Positions 37,395 to 49,038 of a stretch of DNA of 64,000 bases are shown here, piece after piece. A model generated the notes under the pieces. The model was not told the origin of the DNA. It worked only from the letters and a program-made list of their open reading frames with translations, and made no database searches. The stretch spans positions 31,595,288 through 31,659,287 of the forward strand of contig NC_079519.1 of assembly GCF_000801105.2 (NCBI RefSeq). Direction: 5' to 3'. The position numbers were made by a program, and so were the translations under genes. This DNA comes from Raphanus sativus. Taxonomy: Eukaryota > Streptophyta > Magnoliopsida > Brassicales > Brassicaceae. How positions within the stretch are numbered: position 1 is the first letter of the stretch; every line of letters starts with the position of its first letter.

Positions 37395-40300
37395 TCAATA
37401 TCCAGAGGGGAACCCTCCTTTCCTTGGATCACTAACTGCCACAAGCTTACTCATTCCGCCGGCATTTCCATCGGATTCTTGAACTATGAACTGAACAATC
37501 GTCGCTCCGGTCATTGGCGTTACAACATGACCTTTCTTTTCCAACACAACTCTTGTCTCTTTAGGTATCTCGAAATGATCACCGAACACTGTCGTCAAAT
37601 TCTCAAACGAAACACTGTTTGGTATCAGCTGCACAATGGAATTACAAAAAAAAAAACATTTTCTTAGTTATAGACCAATAACAAGAAAGATTATTCTTGG
37701 GGTATAAGGAAAAAAAGAAAAAGAGAAGCAAAAGACCTGGTGGTAGATTCTTGGAGCCAAAACAGAAGAAAGAGGATCCATGTTGAGGAAAAAATGATTC
37801 AACAAAACTTCTGTGGTCGCGGCGATGATGTTCGCTCCACCGCTAGCACCCACCGAAGCTTTCACTTTACCGTCCTACGTAAACAAAGCGCATGGAAACT
37901 TATCGTCTGGAGCCTAACTAAGAGTTCCGTGTAAAACAAGTTACATGTTCTTTTTTTCTTTTTCTAAACCTTGAGTACAATGGTGGGTGACATTGAGGAC
38001 AATGGTCGTTTCCCGGGTCTGATGAAGCTAGCTGGTGCCGGAGGCGGCACATTTAGGTCACCCCTGGACTTTGCTGGGACCGTGAAATCATCCATTTGGT
38101 TGTTTAGAATGATTCCAGTGCTTGGAGATAGAATCACTGCCCCAAAGTAATTGTTTATTGTAGTAGTCATCGAAACAGCGTTCCTCTCGCTATCGATGAC
38201 CGATAAATGGCATGTTCCATGATGGTTGATTTGATTCCACCTACGAATTGGAGAAAACAATATTAATAAATCAAGAAACAAACGAAGAAACCATCGCACG
38301 GGTTTAAGGTATGAAAAAACTTACATGCCGCCATAATATTTTGGATCAAAGGTTTTGTCATCGTTTATCTTCGTCTTCAAGTCTTTTGCAAATTCTGGAG
38401 ACAGCATATCTGAAACAACCTTAGTAACGTCTACAAAATCTGGATCAGCAAGGTTCATCCTAACCGCGAAAGTGTGTTTCAAAGCTTCGATTAGTCTATG
38501 AACACCGAGAGAGCCTGAAACACCTGATGGAATCCCGTATTGAGAAAGAATGTTCAAAACCTGCAGCACAAGAAACAAATGTTCAAGTTGCTGCTAAGCG
38601 GTAGTTTGGCTCTTGAAGAGACTTATTAATCATTAGCCGGTCTGGGAGACCGATTTTGTAAAATGTCTAGGCCAATTTTTTTTTAAGATTGTTTTATTTA
38701 TCGGCTATGCCTATTTTTAGAACACTGCAAAAAAAAACCCTGGTTTGATAAAATGTAGAAAATTAATTCACTATAAAATGAGACTTACAAGCATCATTGC
38801 AGTGCCACCGGATGAAGGAGGAGGCATACCGAGTAGTTCGTATCCAAGAATGTTTGCGGACAACGGTTTTCTAACCTTAACTCTATAACTTTGCAGATCT
38901 TTCAAAGTTATTATCCCTCCAGCTTTACTAATATCGCTAGCTAGGTTAACACCCACCGTGCCATTGTAAAACGCTTTTGGACCATTCTCAGCTATTTGCT
39001 TGAGTGTAAAAGCCAATTTTCTGTTATGGATAATGGTACCTGGTTTCTTGAATTGTCCATTAGAAACAAATAGCTCAGAGAGACCTTTGTCTGCCAAGAC
39101 ATCTGCTCTTGTCGCGTTCAGCTGCATGTAGAGATACTTTGAAATCTTAAATCCACCTTCTGCAAGTTTCTCTGCTGGAGTCACTAACTGCTTCCATGGG
39201 AGCTTTCCGTGTTGTTTCCAAGCTGTGTATAGACCCGCGAGTTCCCCTGGAACGCCTGATGATAAGGCTCCTTTCTTCTTTAGATCAGGATTGCTTCCAT
39301 ACATACCCTACATCACAAGAAAACAACCAAAAAATGTGATCTATTATTCTAAAACGTCAATGAAAATCTAACCTTAATATGTATGTGTCCAAAATGAGGA
39401 TGTGACGAAACAATAAGCAACCATATTGCATTATTCCATATAACCAAGATTGTCTAGGTTCATAAACGTCTAGTAAAACTCTATCTAATTAAGTTCAAAA
39501 GAGCGTTTAGTGGCATATTTTTATTAGAGGAAAGAGATGTTAAGAAACGATTTCATACATTTTAGACATCAAAAGACACTATTTAAACTGAAAATGGCGT
39601 TCAAAACGCTTATTCAAGAGGAAGAGATTTTAAGAAACCGCCATTGAAGACTCCATTCAAAACAATTGTTTATTAGACAAAAGGTTTAAGAAAACTTTTA
39701 CCTGAAAATAGCATTAACGGCGTATTTAAAAGAATACTAGTTGTTTTCTTCCACCATGTGTAGTAATATAAATTTTAAATTATATTTAAAATAAATTTAT
39801 TATTTACTAAACTTTATTAGTTTTATTAATATTTTAATTGAACAAAAAATTAAGATATAATAAATAATTTTGTTTATTTTAAATTAAATTTAAAAATAAA
39901 TATGTATATATTTAAAATTACAATCTTAAATAAACTTGTATTAAATTAATATAAATTTGATATAAAGTTATATAATTATTAAGAAATAAAAATAAACAGT
40001 AGTTCTAAAATATGTAGATATGCAAAAGAAGCAAATAATCTTGTTTCGTAATATTATGATTAAATATTCTATTTTTGAAATATAAAAATAAATAATATTT
40101 CGAATAAAATGTGATTTTACATGTCACAGTTAATCATAAGCCATGTCATCATTTTTTGCTAGATAGATTGTGGTGTTGACATGTGTTAAAATCACTTGGC
40201 AAATAATGCTTAAGAGATATGTTACAAACCGCTATTTGAGCTGCAAAGCGAGTTCAAAATAATGATAATAAGAGGCTATCACCCACATTAACATTGTCTA

Positions 40301-40645
40301 TAATTCATAAAACGATATTACCTCAGTGGCGGCGAGAGGAGCTGTTTCTCTAGAATCATAAGCAATAGCCTCCCCGCCAGCTATCTTAACCACAGTAAAT
40401 GCTCCACCTCCTATTCCGCTAGAGGCTGGACTCACAACGCCCAAACAGAGAGCAGCAGCCACCGACGCATCAATAGCGTTTCCTCCTTGTTGAAGAACAC
40501 TCATCCCGATCCCAGAACACCGTCCATCGTCAGCTGCAACCGCACCACGAGGCTTAACAATACTTTGCGGTCTTTTTTGAGCCGCAGTATTTTGCAGAAA
40601 AGTGATTAGAAAAAGAGCGATCAATGCTGTCCGAACCAGCGACAT
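37395..40645 (-). CDS. GGT1-like: Gamma-glutamyltransferase (GGT1/GGT2-like), apoplastic
   Basis: Six exons: 40645-40322, 39307-38789, 38560-38325, 38240-37970, 37874-37737 and 37628-37395, giving 573 aa, matching plant GGT1. The ATG at 40645 starts a signal peptide (MSLVRTALIALFLITFLQ). Family hallmarks: NAIDASVAAALCLGVVSPAS, SSGIGGGAFTVVK, DSRETAPL, GVPGELAGLYTAWKQHGKLP, GMPPPSSGGTAMMLV, the nucleophile motif HGTCHLSVIDSERNAVS (catalytic Thr about residue 369 at the large/small subunit cleavage point), ILNNQMDDF, RPLSSMSPTIVL and the C-terminal KGGFPSGY. GGT cleaves the gamma-glutamyl bond of glutathione and its conjugates in the apoplast. Intron 1 (1 kb) is AT-rich with short internal repeats (gttaagaaac). 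In Arabidopsis GGT1 is, as I recall, on chromosome 4, not in this block, so this copy looks transposed. All key residues are intact. Confidence 0.93.
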
Positions 40646-42684
40646 TGCTTCCATTGATACAAAAATCAAATCAAACCAGAGTTTTTTCACAAGTGATCTT
40701 TAACGTTGAAATGATGTAACATTCGTCGTGTGAGCATATAAATTCAAAGAATCATTCGAGCTGTTCAGAAATTTTAATCAAATATTGAAACTTTAAATTA
40801 ACCATCACAGGCATGAATAATAGCTCAAAACCTAACAAGACTTTATATATTAATGTGTTGACCAACAAAACGAAGCTCAAAAAACGCAATGCCATCTAAT
40901 AGCATGAGCAACTGGAGCGGTGGAACATTGCCTGAATCTAAAAAGAAGACACTGGAAGTTTTTTGAAAATAAATTTATATTTTATGGTCTAAATCTTTTT
41001 TAAAAATAGATAGTACTAAATTTAGAGCTTATAGTTTCAAACGAGACATTAAAGGCTGATGTCTGCAACGTGTGATAGTGTACCCTTGTATGTATCTAGT
41101 CTGTTGGAATCCCTAGAACGAGATATATATGTTGTCTGTGTTTTTCTTTTTTTCATTTTCCAAGTAACCAAGGACTTTCTCCACGTGAACACCTACAGAA
41201 GAAACACAGTAAGCTAAAACACTAACGCACCTCATTACAGAACCGTCTCGTCAATGGACACAAAACAGCCAATGAATCTTACAATTGAGCTAAGAAAAAA
41301 AATAAGTAGAAAAAATATTAGGTGGAAGAGTAGGTTATATAATATGTAGGATTCTTCATGGTGTTTAATGTTTGTTTGTTTACACTGTCATAGTTGCGTT
41401 GTTGGGTCTAAGGATTTCTGACCAGATCATTATATACACATATAGTAGCCAAATGTTTGGGTGTGATCACTATAGACATAAAGGTTTTCTGTCAGCTGCT
41501 ACAAAAGAAGCTTTGCTTTGAAAACTAGTCCAGATAGGCATTTGTTAAGTGACTCACTTGGAAGGTTATGGGCCTAATGGCAACCGTCCAATGAGCAGCA
41601 TGTAGTGCAAGATTATCACAAAAGTATTGCTTGTAAAACTGATCGAAAGCCCAGTAAGATTGGGGCAGCTTGAGTCCAACAAAAACAGAATATTATCATT
41701 GATCTTGGAAAGTCAGTCAAAAATATTTTTTTTTTTAAATTGTCTGATTTTATCAAGAGCAAGAGAACTCATGTTTTCTACAACTAGGTGTGTTTAAAGT
41801 TTAAAACTATGGTGTCTTAGATTCAGGTATTGGTTTATCTTTGTTACCACTCACTTACTCCATAAATTTTCGGTTCATTTTATGACAGCTTCGTTGTGGT
41901 TCGATTAATATTGATTTGATCCGGTTAATCCAGGTTTAAAATACATTGACCTCGTTTGATCTGCAGCGGGTCGGGTCGGGGGAGAGTCCGCTAATTCGGA
42001 AAATTTAACATACGGATATGGATGCGAGTCAAATCAATTTTAAGCGGGATGAATGCAGGTTGGCCGAATTTGAACCGCGGATACCCGTTAATCTGAAAAA
42101 AAAAAATCAAAAAAAAAAATTCGTCAAAGATATAAAATAATGGAAAATTATATAATTTAATTATAAATATATGATTTTAATTATATTATTACAAAAATAA
42201 TTAATATATGATTAAAATATAACTAAAATAATTATTTTATTAAAATTTATGTTATCAGTGGGTCCTGCGAATTATCCAAAAAACTGAACGGATGGATGCG
42301 GATATTTGAATTTTTTTTTGCAGATCAAGCAAGTAGAAGTTTTGAATCAGAAAACATAATCGATCCGCAGATTGACGGATCAAACGGTATGGGTTGATCC
42401 GCAAACCCAGCTATATGCACGAGTCTAACTAACTAACTAATTAATAAAAGGTTGAGTGAAAAAAGAAAGGTAAAAGCAAAAGAAATGTGTTTAGATGAAA
42501 CTCTCTCTCTTTCAAGTTTAAAGCTTATAAAACACGAAAGCAGGAAGGAAGAAGAAGAAGCTCCAAAGTCAAGGGAGCAAATCAACCAATACCCTTCTTC
42601 TGATTCAGCAATCGAGAAAGCTTCTCCTTCTTCAAAATCCAATTTCCATTTACTTTTCTTCTATAAATTCCAGAAACAAAAAAA
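40646..42684. other. Spacer with GLR-flank paralogy and hAT-like relic
   Basis: About 41330-41480 (agagtaggttatataatatg, gattcttcatggtgtttaat, tagtagccaaatgt) is similar to the DNA around the TRIM upstream of GLR copy 1, without the TRIM. About 41930-42413 resembles the ends of the hAT-like element at 30925-32619 (cgggtcgggt; tgatccgcaaacccagct), but its left border is not defined. The last about 200 bp hold the thioesterase promoter, with ttataaaac at 42525 and a CT-rich leader. No coding sequence. Confidence 0.5.
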
Positions 42685-44911
42685 ATGAAGTCGAGTTCAC
42701 CGAAATGCATCCCCGTCGTCTCCACCTTCGCCTCACCCTTCGACGTAACACCACCACCGTCCTCAGACACAACCCGTAAGCCCCTGAGTCTCTGGCCTGG
42801 TATGTACCACTCTCCCGTCACCATCGCTCTATGGGAAGCGAGGTCCAAGATCTTCGAGTCTCTCCTCGATCCACCCAAAGACGCGCCTCCTCAGAGCGAG
42901 CTTCTCACCAGGACTCCCTCCCACAGCCGAACCACCATCTTCTACCCTTTCTCCACCGATTTCATCCTCCGCGAGCAGTACAGAGATCCCTGGAACGAGG
43001 TCCGCATCGGGATCTTGCTCGAAGATCTCGACGCTTTGGCCGGTACTATCTCCGTCAAGGTAGGTATATTGCTTGCTCCTGATCGCAATTTTTTATTTTT
43101 TTTTTATTCAATGTTGGTTTGTTTGTTTTTATCTGTTTGGTTGATTAGGTTCTGTTTCATATCACATTGTCTTAGTTTGGGTTAGGACATGTAACATGTT
43201 GCGAGACCTACTACTTGCGAGACCTGTTGCACATTGTTGAGCGATTGATTAATCTCAGGATCGGGTTGTAGATCGCAAGTCATCTCGCAATTGATAGGTT
43301 GTTGTTTGTTTTGCTGTCGTCTGACTAATCTTGTAAATTATTAGACACAAAATATTTCACATAGTGGCCAATCTTTTTATAAACAATTGGTTTTAGGTGA
43401 GAGGCCTATCTAGTTTAACATGTTATCAGAATACGATCCACATCGATCTGGTTCAAATTTGGTATATCATTCCTTGTCCGAGCATATTATAAGTATTAGA
43501 CACTTTGACGCTCAAAGAACTATTATTTTGAGAGGACCTAAGGTATTAGATACAAAGTATTTCACTTCGATAGCTACCGAAAATACTAAAATTTACAACA
43601 TTTAGTCGCATGTTGCTGCAACACGCAAAACAAACAGGGTCTTAGCGATTTTGTTTGTGGTGATCCAAGTTGCTATCTTTATTATACAAGAATCTGAATA
43701 TATATATATATATATTTTTTTTTTGTGTGTGTGTTAACGTTGTGGTTTCAGCACTGTTCTGATGACGATAGCACAACGAGGCCACTCTTGCTGGTCACAG
43801 CTTCTGTTGATAAGATTGTTTTGAAGAAGCCCATTAGTGTCGACATCGATCTCAAGATTGTTGCTTCTGTCATTTGGGTTGGCCGCTCATCCATCGAGAT
43901 TCAACTCGAAGTTATGCAATCTGAACTCGGTATGTGTACTTTTACAAACTCAAAACTTACAAAGCATGTCCTGAAACTCACAACAACACTTTGCTTTGGT
44001 TTCGGAAGATGCTGAAGCTGCTTCTCCAGATTCGGTTGCGCTAACAGCCAACTTCATCTTCGTGGCGCGTGACTCCAAAACCGGTAAAGCCGCTCCCATC
44101 AACCGCCTCTCTCCAGAGACCGAGCTCGAGAAGCTTCTCTTCGAGGAAGCCGAAGCTAGGAACAACTTGAGGAAGAAGAAACGAGGAGGCGAGAGGAAGG
44201 ATCTCGATCACGGGGAGTATAACAACAAGCTGGGGGCTCTGTTAGCCGAAGGGAGGATCTTCTCCGACATGCCAGCGCTCGCGGACAGAAACAGCATCCT
44301 CCTGAAAGACACACGTCTCGAGAACTCGCTGATATGCCAGCCGCAGCAGAGGAACATCCACGGGAGGATCTTTGGAGGGTTTCTGATGCACAGAGCGTTT
44401 GAGCTGGCCTTCTCTACAGCTTATACGTTCGCGGGTCTTGTGCCTTACTTCTTAGAAGTCGATCACGTTGATTTTCTCAGACCAGTCTGTACCCGAACTC
44501 ACTTCTTGTTTATTACTCTCTCTCCTTACTGTGTATAATATTAATAACTAATGGGACTTTGCAATGACAGGTGGACGTTGGGGACTTCTTACGTTTCAAA
44601 TCGTGTGTGCTTTACACTCAGCTGGATAAGCTGGATTGTCCGCTCATCAATATCGAAGTTGTTGCTCATGTTACTAGCCCGGAGATTCGTTCCAGCGAGG
44701 TAAAATCCTTAACCATATCAAAGTTTGAAGCTCAATAAGTTTTAATTGAGTGTATCTTTGATGGGATATGATGTAGGTTTCGAATACATTCTATTTCAAG
44801 TTCACTGTGCGGCCAGAGGTAAAGGCTAGAAACAATGGGTTTAAGCTTCGGAGCGTTGTTCCTGCCACAGAGGAAGAAGCTCGTCATATACTCGAGCGCA
44901 TGGATGCATAA
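42685..44911 (+). CDS. Acyl-CoA thioesterase, double HotDog (ACOT9-like; At5g48370-like)
   Basis: Five exons: 42685-43059, 43752-43929, 44009-44484, 44571-44699 and 44777-44911, giving 430 aa. All junctions are GT-AG and in frame. The first HotDog domain spans about residues 75-210 (REQYRDPWNEVRIGILLEDLDALAG, PLLLVTASVDKIVLKKPI, VWVGRSSIEIQLEVMQ-like). The second spans about 270-410 (NSLICQPQQRNIHGRIFGGFLMHRAFELAF, VDHVDFLRPVDVGDFL). Between them lies a charged helix (ELEKLLFEEAEARNNLRKKKRG). Such enzymes hydrolyse acyl-CoA to free fatty acid and CoA, and animal ACOT9 is mitochondrial. The N terminus is Ser/Pro-rich without a clear targeting peptide. Intron 1 (692 bp) contains a decayed TRIM element and a (TA)n tract at about 43700. 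Position next to the GLR block fits At5g48370. Confidence 0.9.
43339..43570 (+). mobile_element. Decayed TRIM copy in thioesterase intron 1
   Basis: A degenerate copy of the element at 45426-45759. A left LTR-like part runs from tattagacac to ctagtttaaca (43339-43420). It is followed by a mutated primer-binding site tgttatcagaa, internal sequence with cgatccacatcgatctgg and gacgctcaaagaac, and the start of a right LTR (tattagatac at 43544). The right LTR is truncated. Confidence 0.7.
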
Positions 44912-45306
44912 GCTTTGAAACAAAAGTACACATAACTATACAGTAATACCGGTAATAAAAATAAAAACTTTACTTATCAGGTCCTATATCCTCTGACCAC
45001 AGATTAACTAGAAATGTAGAGGCATTTCTTGTGTATCTACTTTATATAATAATTCAATCAAAGATTTGGTCTACTCATTGATTTGTGGATGTGGAACGGG
45101 GAAAATGTTACCCTCTTGGGTGCTTGTAGCCACCACTAGCAAATAAAAAAAACAAATGAAGGAGAGGAAGAACCACAGAAAGCCCAATATACAAAAATCC
45201 AACACAAAACGACAAAGTTCAGTATGTGATGGACGTGGATGCTGCACCAGGTTAGAGCTTGACGACCTTTGAATCAGCCAATCCATGACAGAGCTCGGTT
45301 CTGTAA
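44912..45306. other. Convergent 3' flanks
   Basis: This is the downstream region shared by the thioesterase and the unrecognised minus-strand gene. It contains putative poly(A) signals (aataaaaataaaaac at about 44953) and no gene. Confidence 0.4.
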
Positions 45307-46553
45307 TCACTTGGTAACTTTGGTGGAGGTAATGTCTTGCTTGGATGAAACCTCTATCTGTAATGGTTTAGTTTCGCTCGACACATCATCATCACGATAC
45401 ATCACTGGTCTTTCTGAAAAGTTAGTATTAGACATATATTGTCCCACGTCGGTAGTTGGAAGGGATCCTTAGTAATATATAAGGTGGATGGGTCACTCCA
45501 CTAATCACCAATTGATTTTAAGTGTGAAGCCCATCTAGCTTAACATGGTATCAGAGCCTGATCCTTGCAGTCCAACCCGATCCACATCGATCTGGCCCAA
45601 AGTTGGCCCATCGATTCTTGCCCGAACATTCCGAGATTGACGCTCAAAGAGCCATCATCTCGAGGGGGCGTATTAGACATATAATTGTCCCACATCGGTA
45701 ATGGGTCACTCCACTAATTCACCAATTGGTTTTAAATGTGAAGCACATCTAGCTTAACAGTTAGAACATAGTTAATTATATCATATACTTCTTGGAAGAA
45801 ACTATTTGATCATATACAAGACAATCAGAAAGATTCAAGCAATTTAATCATCAAAAAAATCTATAATCTCAAAGAGTCTTAAACTCACCAGACACATCAA
45901 CAGAAGGGTCATTGTATAGATGCAATGCAGCTGCCCAACCTACAATCATAATAATAAAGTGCTTGAATATGTGACACACATAGCAACTACTAGAACAAAG
46001 GATGAAACTAGAACTTTGCAAGGATCATAAATCGAAACTTCCTTTATTACACGACCAGGGATGAATTCTAGTATGTACTTAATTAGCTTATCAAACACGC
46101 TAGTGTTAAATCCATTCACCAGATAAAGAAAAGGTAAATCGATGTAAAGGAAGTTTAGATTAAAGGCTAAGTTTAGATTACATACGGCCACTCAGAAGCT
46201 GATAACCTGCACTAGTAAAGCATTCCTCTCGAGATATAATCCTTGGAGTTGGAGAAGAGTCTTCCATCTGGAAACCAGCATCAGTAGGCTGACTTGTCTC
46301 CCCCTCGTTACTATGGGAGCTTCCTGTTTAATCCAATCTATCTCATTAACTCTTACAGTTATCCAAGAAAACAACCACACACACTTTGTATATATAACAA
46401 TATCATTACAAGCAAAAGTATTGAAGCTTCTATAACTAGCAATAGAAGCAAAAGAAAGAAAAGCTACGAACCTCTTGATCTCCTTCCGTTGGAAGAAGGG
46501 TTATTAGGGGGCAGAGAAGAGATCTCATCCATAGAGGAGTTATGGTTCTGCAT
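45307..46553 (-). CDS. Small unrecognised protein gene, four exons (125 aa)
   Basis: This was assembled by splicing: 46553-46472, 46323-46186, 45939-45889 and 45413-45307. Every intron is GT-AG and every junction is phase 1, which supports a real gene although no exon exceeds 140 bp. The ATG at 46553 begins MQNHNSSMDEISSLPP. The chain is hydrophilic: an N-terminal Ser/Asn/Gly-rich part with basic GRRSRGS, an acidic Ser/Thr part (NEGETSQPTDAG, MEDSSPTPRIISREECF), a short hydrophobic stretch (YQLLSGRWAAALHLY), and a C-terminal tail (MYRDDDVSSETKPLQIEV) ending TSTKVTK. I see no signal peptide or known domain and do not recognise the family. Intron 3 carries a TRIM insertion. Expression is unverified. 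Confidence 0.65.
45426..45759 (+). mobile_element. TRIM retroelement in intron of small gene
   Basis: A left LTR of 120 bp (45426-45545) and right LTR of 89 bp (45671-45759) both start tattagacatata and end tagcttaaca. The right one lacks about 31 bp. Directly after the left LTR is tggtatcagagcc (45546-45558), the initiator Met-tRNA primer-binding site. Directly before the right LTR is the purine tract cgagggggcg. The target duplication gttag is at 45421-45425 and 45760-45764. Total 334 bp with no coding capacity. It reads like the crucifer Katydid/Br TRIM type, a name from memory. Confidence 0.9.
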
Positions 46554-47113
46554 CTTCCGTGGAGATCGTGTAAAGCAAGAAAGAGCTTTGGACTCTTGAT
46601 AGTGTTGTATCGGCTTATCTCTCACTCTAAATATATATATGTACAGGTTACAAATAATAAACAACTCTAATCTAATCTTTGTTTATCTAAATATACTTTA
46701 ATCATTATCTTACCGACTTATGCAAATCCTAATTCTATAAGGACTATACAATCAAATGTTTAGAAACTCTATTAATGGAAAGTCACCTTTTACACTTATA
46801 AATAAAAATATTATTTTGTATAGATAAATTTTAAAAATGGGAATAGGATAGGATTATTCTAGTGAATGACAAAACAACAAAATTTGAAGGTTATCAAAAT
46901 TCTTGATTTTCTGTATCGCAGAGTTAAGGATATATTGAGACATTGGTCTTCATGTCTTCCTGTTGTTGATGACAAAAGTCACTCTTTAGGGAGCAGATGA
47001 ATGTAATCACGCTTTTACTTAGGACAGAACACACAAACGCCATGAATGCAGGCCGCGGTTGATAAACTTGTTAGTTTCTTCACAAGATCTGCATGCATTT
47101 GAATCCATCAATG

Positions 47114-47233
<120 letters not shown>

Positions 47234-48244
47234 GTGTGGATGTGTTTTAGGACACAATCAGACAAAAGCATAATATTGAGATAACTATAAAGGGATAAAA
47301 GACAATGAGAGAAAAGCCGAAGTCAGGATACATATGATGTTATGCTCAAATATCTGAGACTCAATCCCAAATCAGGAGGATGTCTTCACAAGCCTAGATA
47401 ATTCATAATTCTAGGATAGAATGGCACACTAAGTTTACCGAGGGGAGAAAGGAGAATGTAGTAGGCTACAAAGGCTCGGCTCTTGGGGTAGTAATGATAT
47501 TCTTAGCAGTTAGCACTAACATACCATAGTAAAATACACAAATCTTTTTAATCGGATTTTTGATTTACTAAGCTCCGTTCGCATCAACAGTATTGCCATT
47601 ACTCACTATTCAGCTATTTAGTGCATAACATATGCATTTTAACTGCATATCCAATCCACTCTATACAGTAGATTAAAAAAATTATACACAATTCTTTATA
47701 TTTCAAAATAAATATAAAGTTTTGAGTATTTGTGATTTATTAGGTTTTTAGTAAATATTAAACATTAGTATTTGATTTAATTTTTAAGATTATGGATATC
47801 TAAATTCTGTGGATGAGACCTAAACCAATAAAAAAATGGACTAAAATTTCAGGGATAGTTTGCTATTCTATAAATACTTTTTTTTTTAATTTTCTTGTAT
47901 ATTAAAGTTTCAAACCGGTAATTGAAAACATAAATGATTAGCAAGTGTGAAATTCTCTTAATCAAATGGTTTGACTAATGGTTCATTAATACTTCTACGT
48001 CCGGAAGTGTGGGATTCCAATCAAAACTTTGGCATAAATTGAATTAAATTTAAGTTAGGCTCATTAACATTTCCCAACGCTGACAGTTTTTTTTTTTTTT
48101 TTTTAACGTCCAACGCTGACAATTTAAAAAAAACCCCATCTTCCTCACTACGCTTCTCCTTTTCAACACCTATAAAATCTAGATAATACACACAAACGCA
48201 CACTGTTCATCATCATTAGACGATATTCAATTTCGAAATTCCCA

Positions 48245-48259
48245 GGGGGGGGGGGGGGG
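48245..48259. repeat. 15-base G run in 5' leader
   Basis: A pure G tract 32 bp upstream of the ATG at 48291. It may form a G-quadruplex in the transcript leader, or may be a sequencing-length artefact. Confidence 0.8.
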
Positions 48260-48290
48260 AAGAAGCGAGAGACACTGATGAGAAGAGATC

Positions 48291-48353
48291 ATGACGACGA
48301 GATCGAAATCGCTTCCAATTAGGTCTTCGCGCGATCCCTATCTATCCCTTCCG
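48291..48353 (+). pseudogene. Probable first coding exon of a host gene split by the Gypsy insertion
   Basis: ATG at 48291 opens MTTRSKSLPIRSSRDPYLSL and a good donor (CCG|GTAACA) follows at 48354. The 5' context looks like a transcribed leader (CT- and G-rich, aaaacccc, TATA-like sequence at about 48172). The element enters 175 bp downstream in what would be intron 1. The product is not recognised. An alternative upstream ATG at 48278 gives a frame closing after 14 codons. Whether the gene still works depends on splicing across 12.5 kb. Confidence 0.45.
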
Positions 48354-48528
48354 GTAACACGCTCTTTCCCTTTAGAAGAATCGAAACTAGAGTTTCACAA
48401 TCTCCCCCGATGACTTGGACTTTTTTTTGACTCGTAGTAATCGAAGATTCGAAAAGCTTCTAGTAGTTTCGTTAATTAGCTCTCTCCGAGGCTCTTTGTT
48501 TTGCGTGCGTTTGTTTGATGAACCCTAA

Positions 48529-48996
48529 TGTAGAGGGGAGATTGTATCCCTCCAAAGGCCCGGCGAACGATGACACATCACCTGTCGATCCACAGAAGAC
48601 AGGCCTAAAAGACAGCCCACTAAGAGGACTTCTAGTCGACCTGGCGACCAAAGGGCAACGGCCCATTTAACCGACCTATCGACTAAAGCCCATACGGGAC
48701 AGCGAATCCTAGGGCGAACTGGCAGAGTCATCTATAAAAGGAAGGAGGAGGTGCTAGAGAGAGGGGATCGACACTTTTACACACTCACAAGACGGCTAGA
48801 TCTAGGGTTTTCTCTCATCTCTATCCGTTATCTTGTATTGTTTTCCAGCCAGCTCTTCGAGCTCCGTCTTGTCTTCTTCTTTACATTCCCACTGTAACCT
48901 GGTCCTGATAACTTCATCTATAAAACGTCTTTGTTAAACCCACAGACGAGTTCTTCGTCTTCTCTTTACTAGTTTCGACCGAACTCGGTTCTAACA
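48529..48996 (+). repeat. 5' LTR of Tat element
   Basis: 468 bp, TG...CA ends. It contains a TATA box at 48733 and a T/C-rich downstream half (tcgtcttctctttactag). It is identical by eye to 60547-61014. Confidence 0.96.
48733..48739 (+). promoter_or_regulatory. TATA box in 5' LTR (element promoter)
   Basis: TATAAAA in the context catctataaaaggaagg, about 300 bp upstream of the gag-pol ATG. Placement in mid-LTR fits the U3/R border. The same motif is at 60751-60757 in the 3' LTR. Confidence 0.7.
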
Positions 48997-49016
48997 GTTG
49001 GCGCCCACCGTGGGGC
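48997..49016 (+). other. Primer-binding site of Tat element
   Basis: The LTR is followed directly by g and then ttggcgcccaccgtgggg, a tRNA-complementary word common after the 5' LTR of plant Tat-type Gypsy elements. The priming tRNA is not assigned here. The gag-pol ATG follows only 23 bp later. Confidence 0.75.
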
Positions 49017-49038
49017 TAGCAAAGTAACGTTAGCAAAG

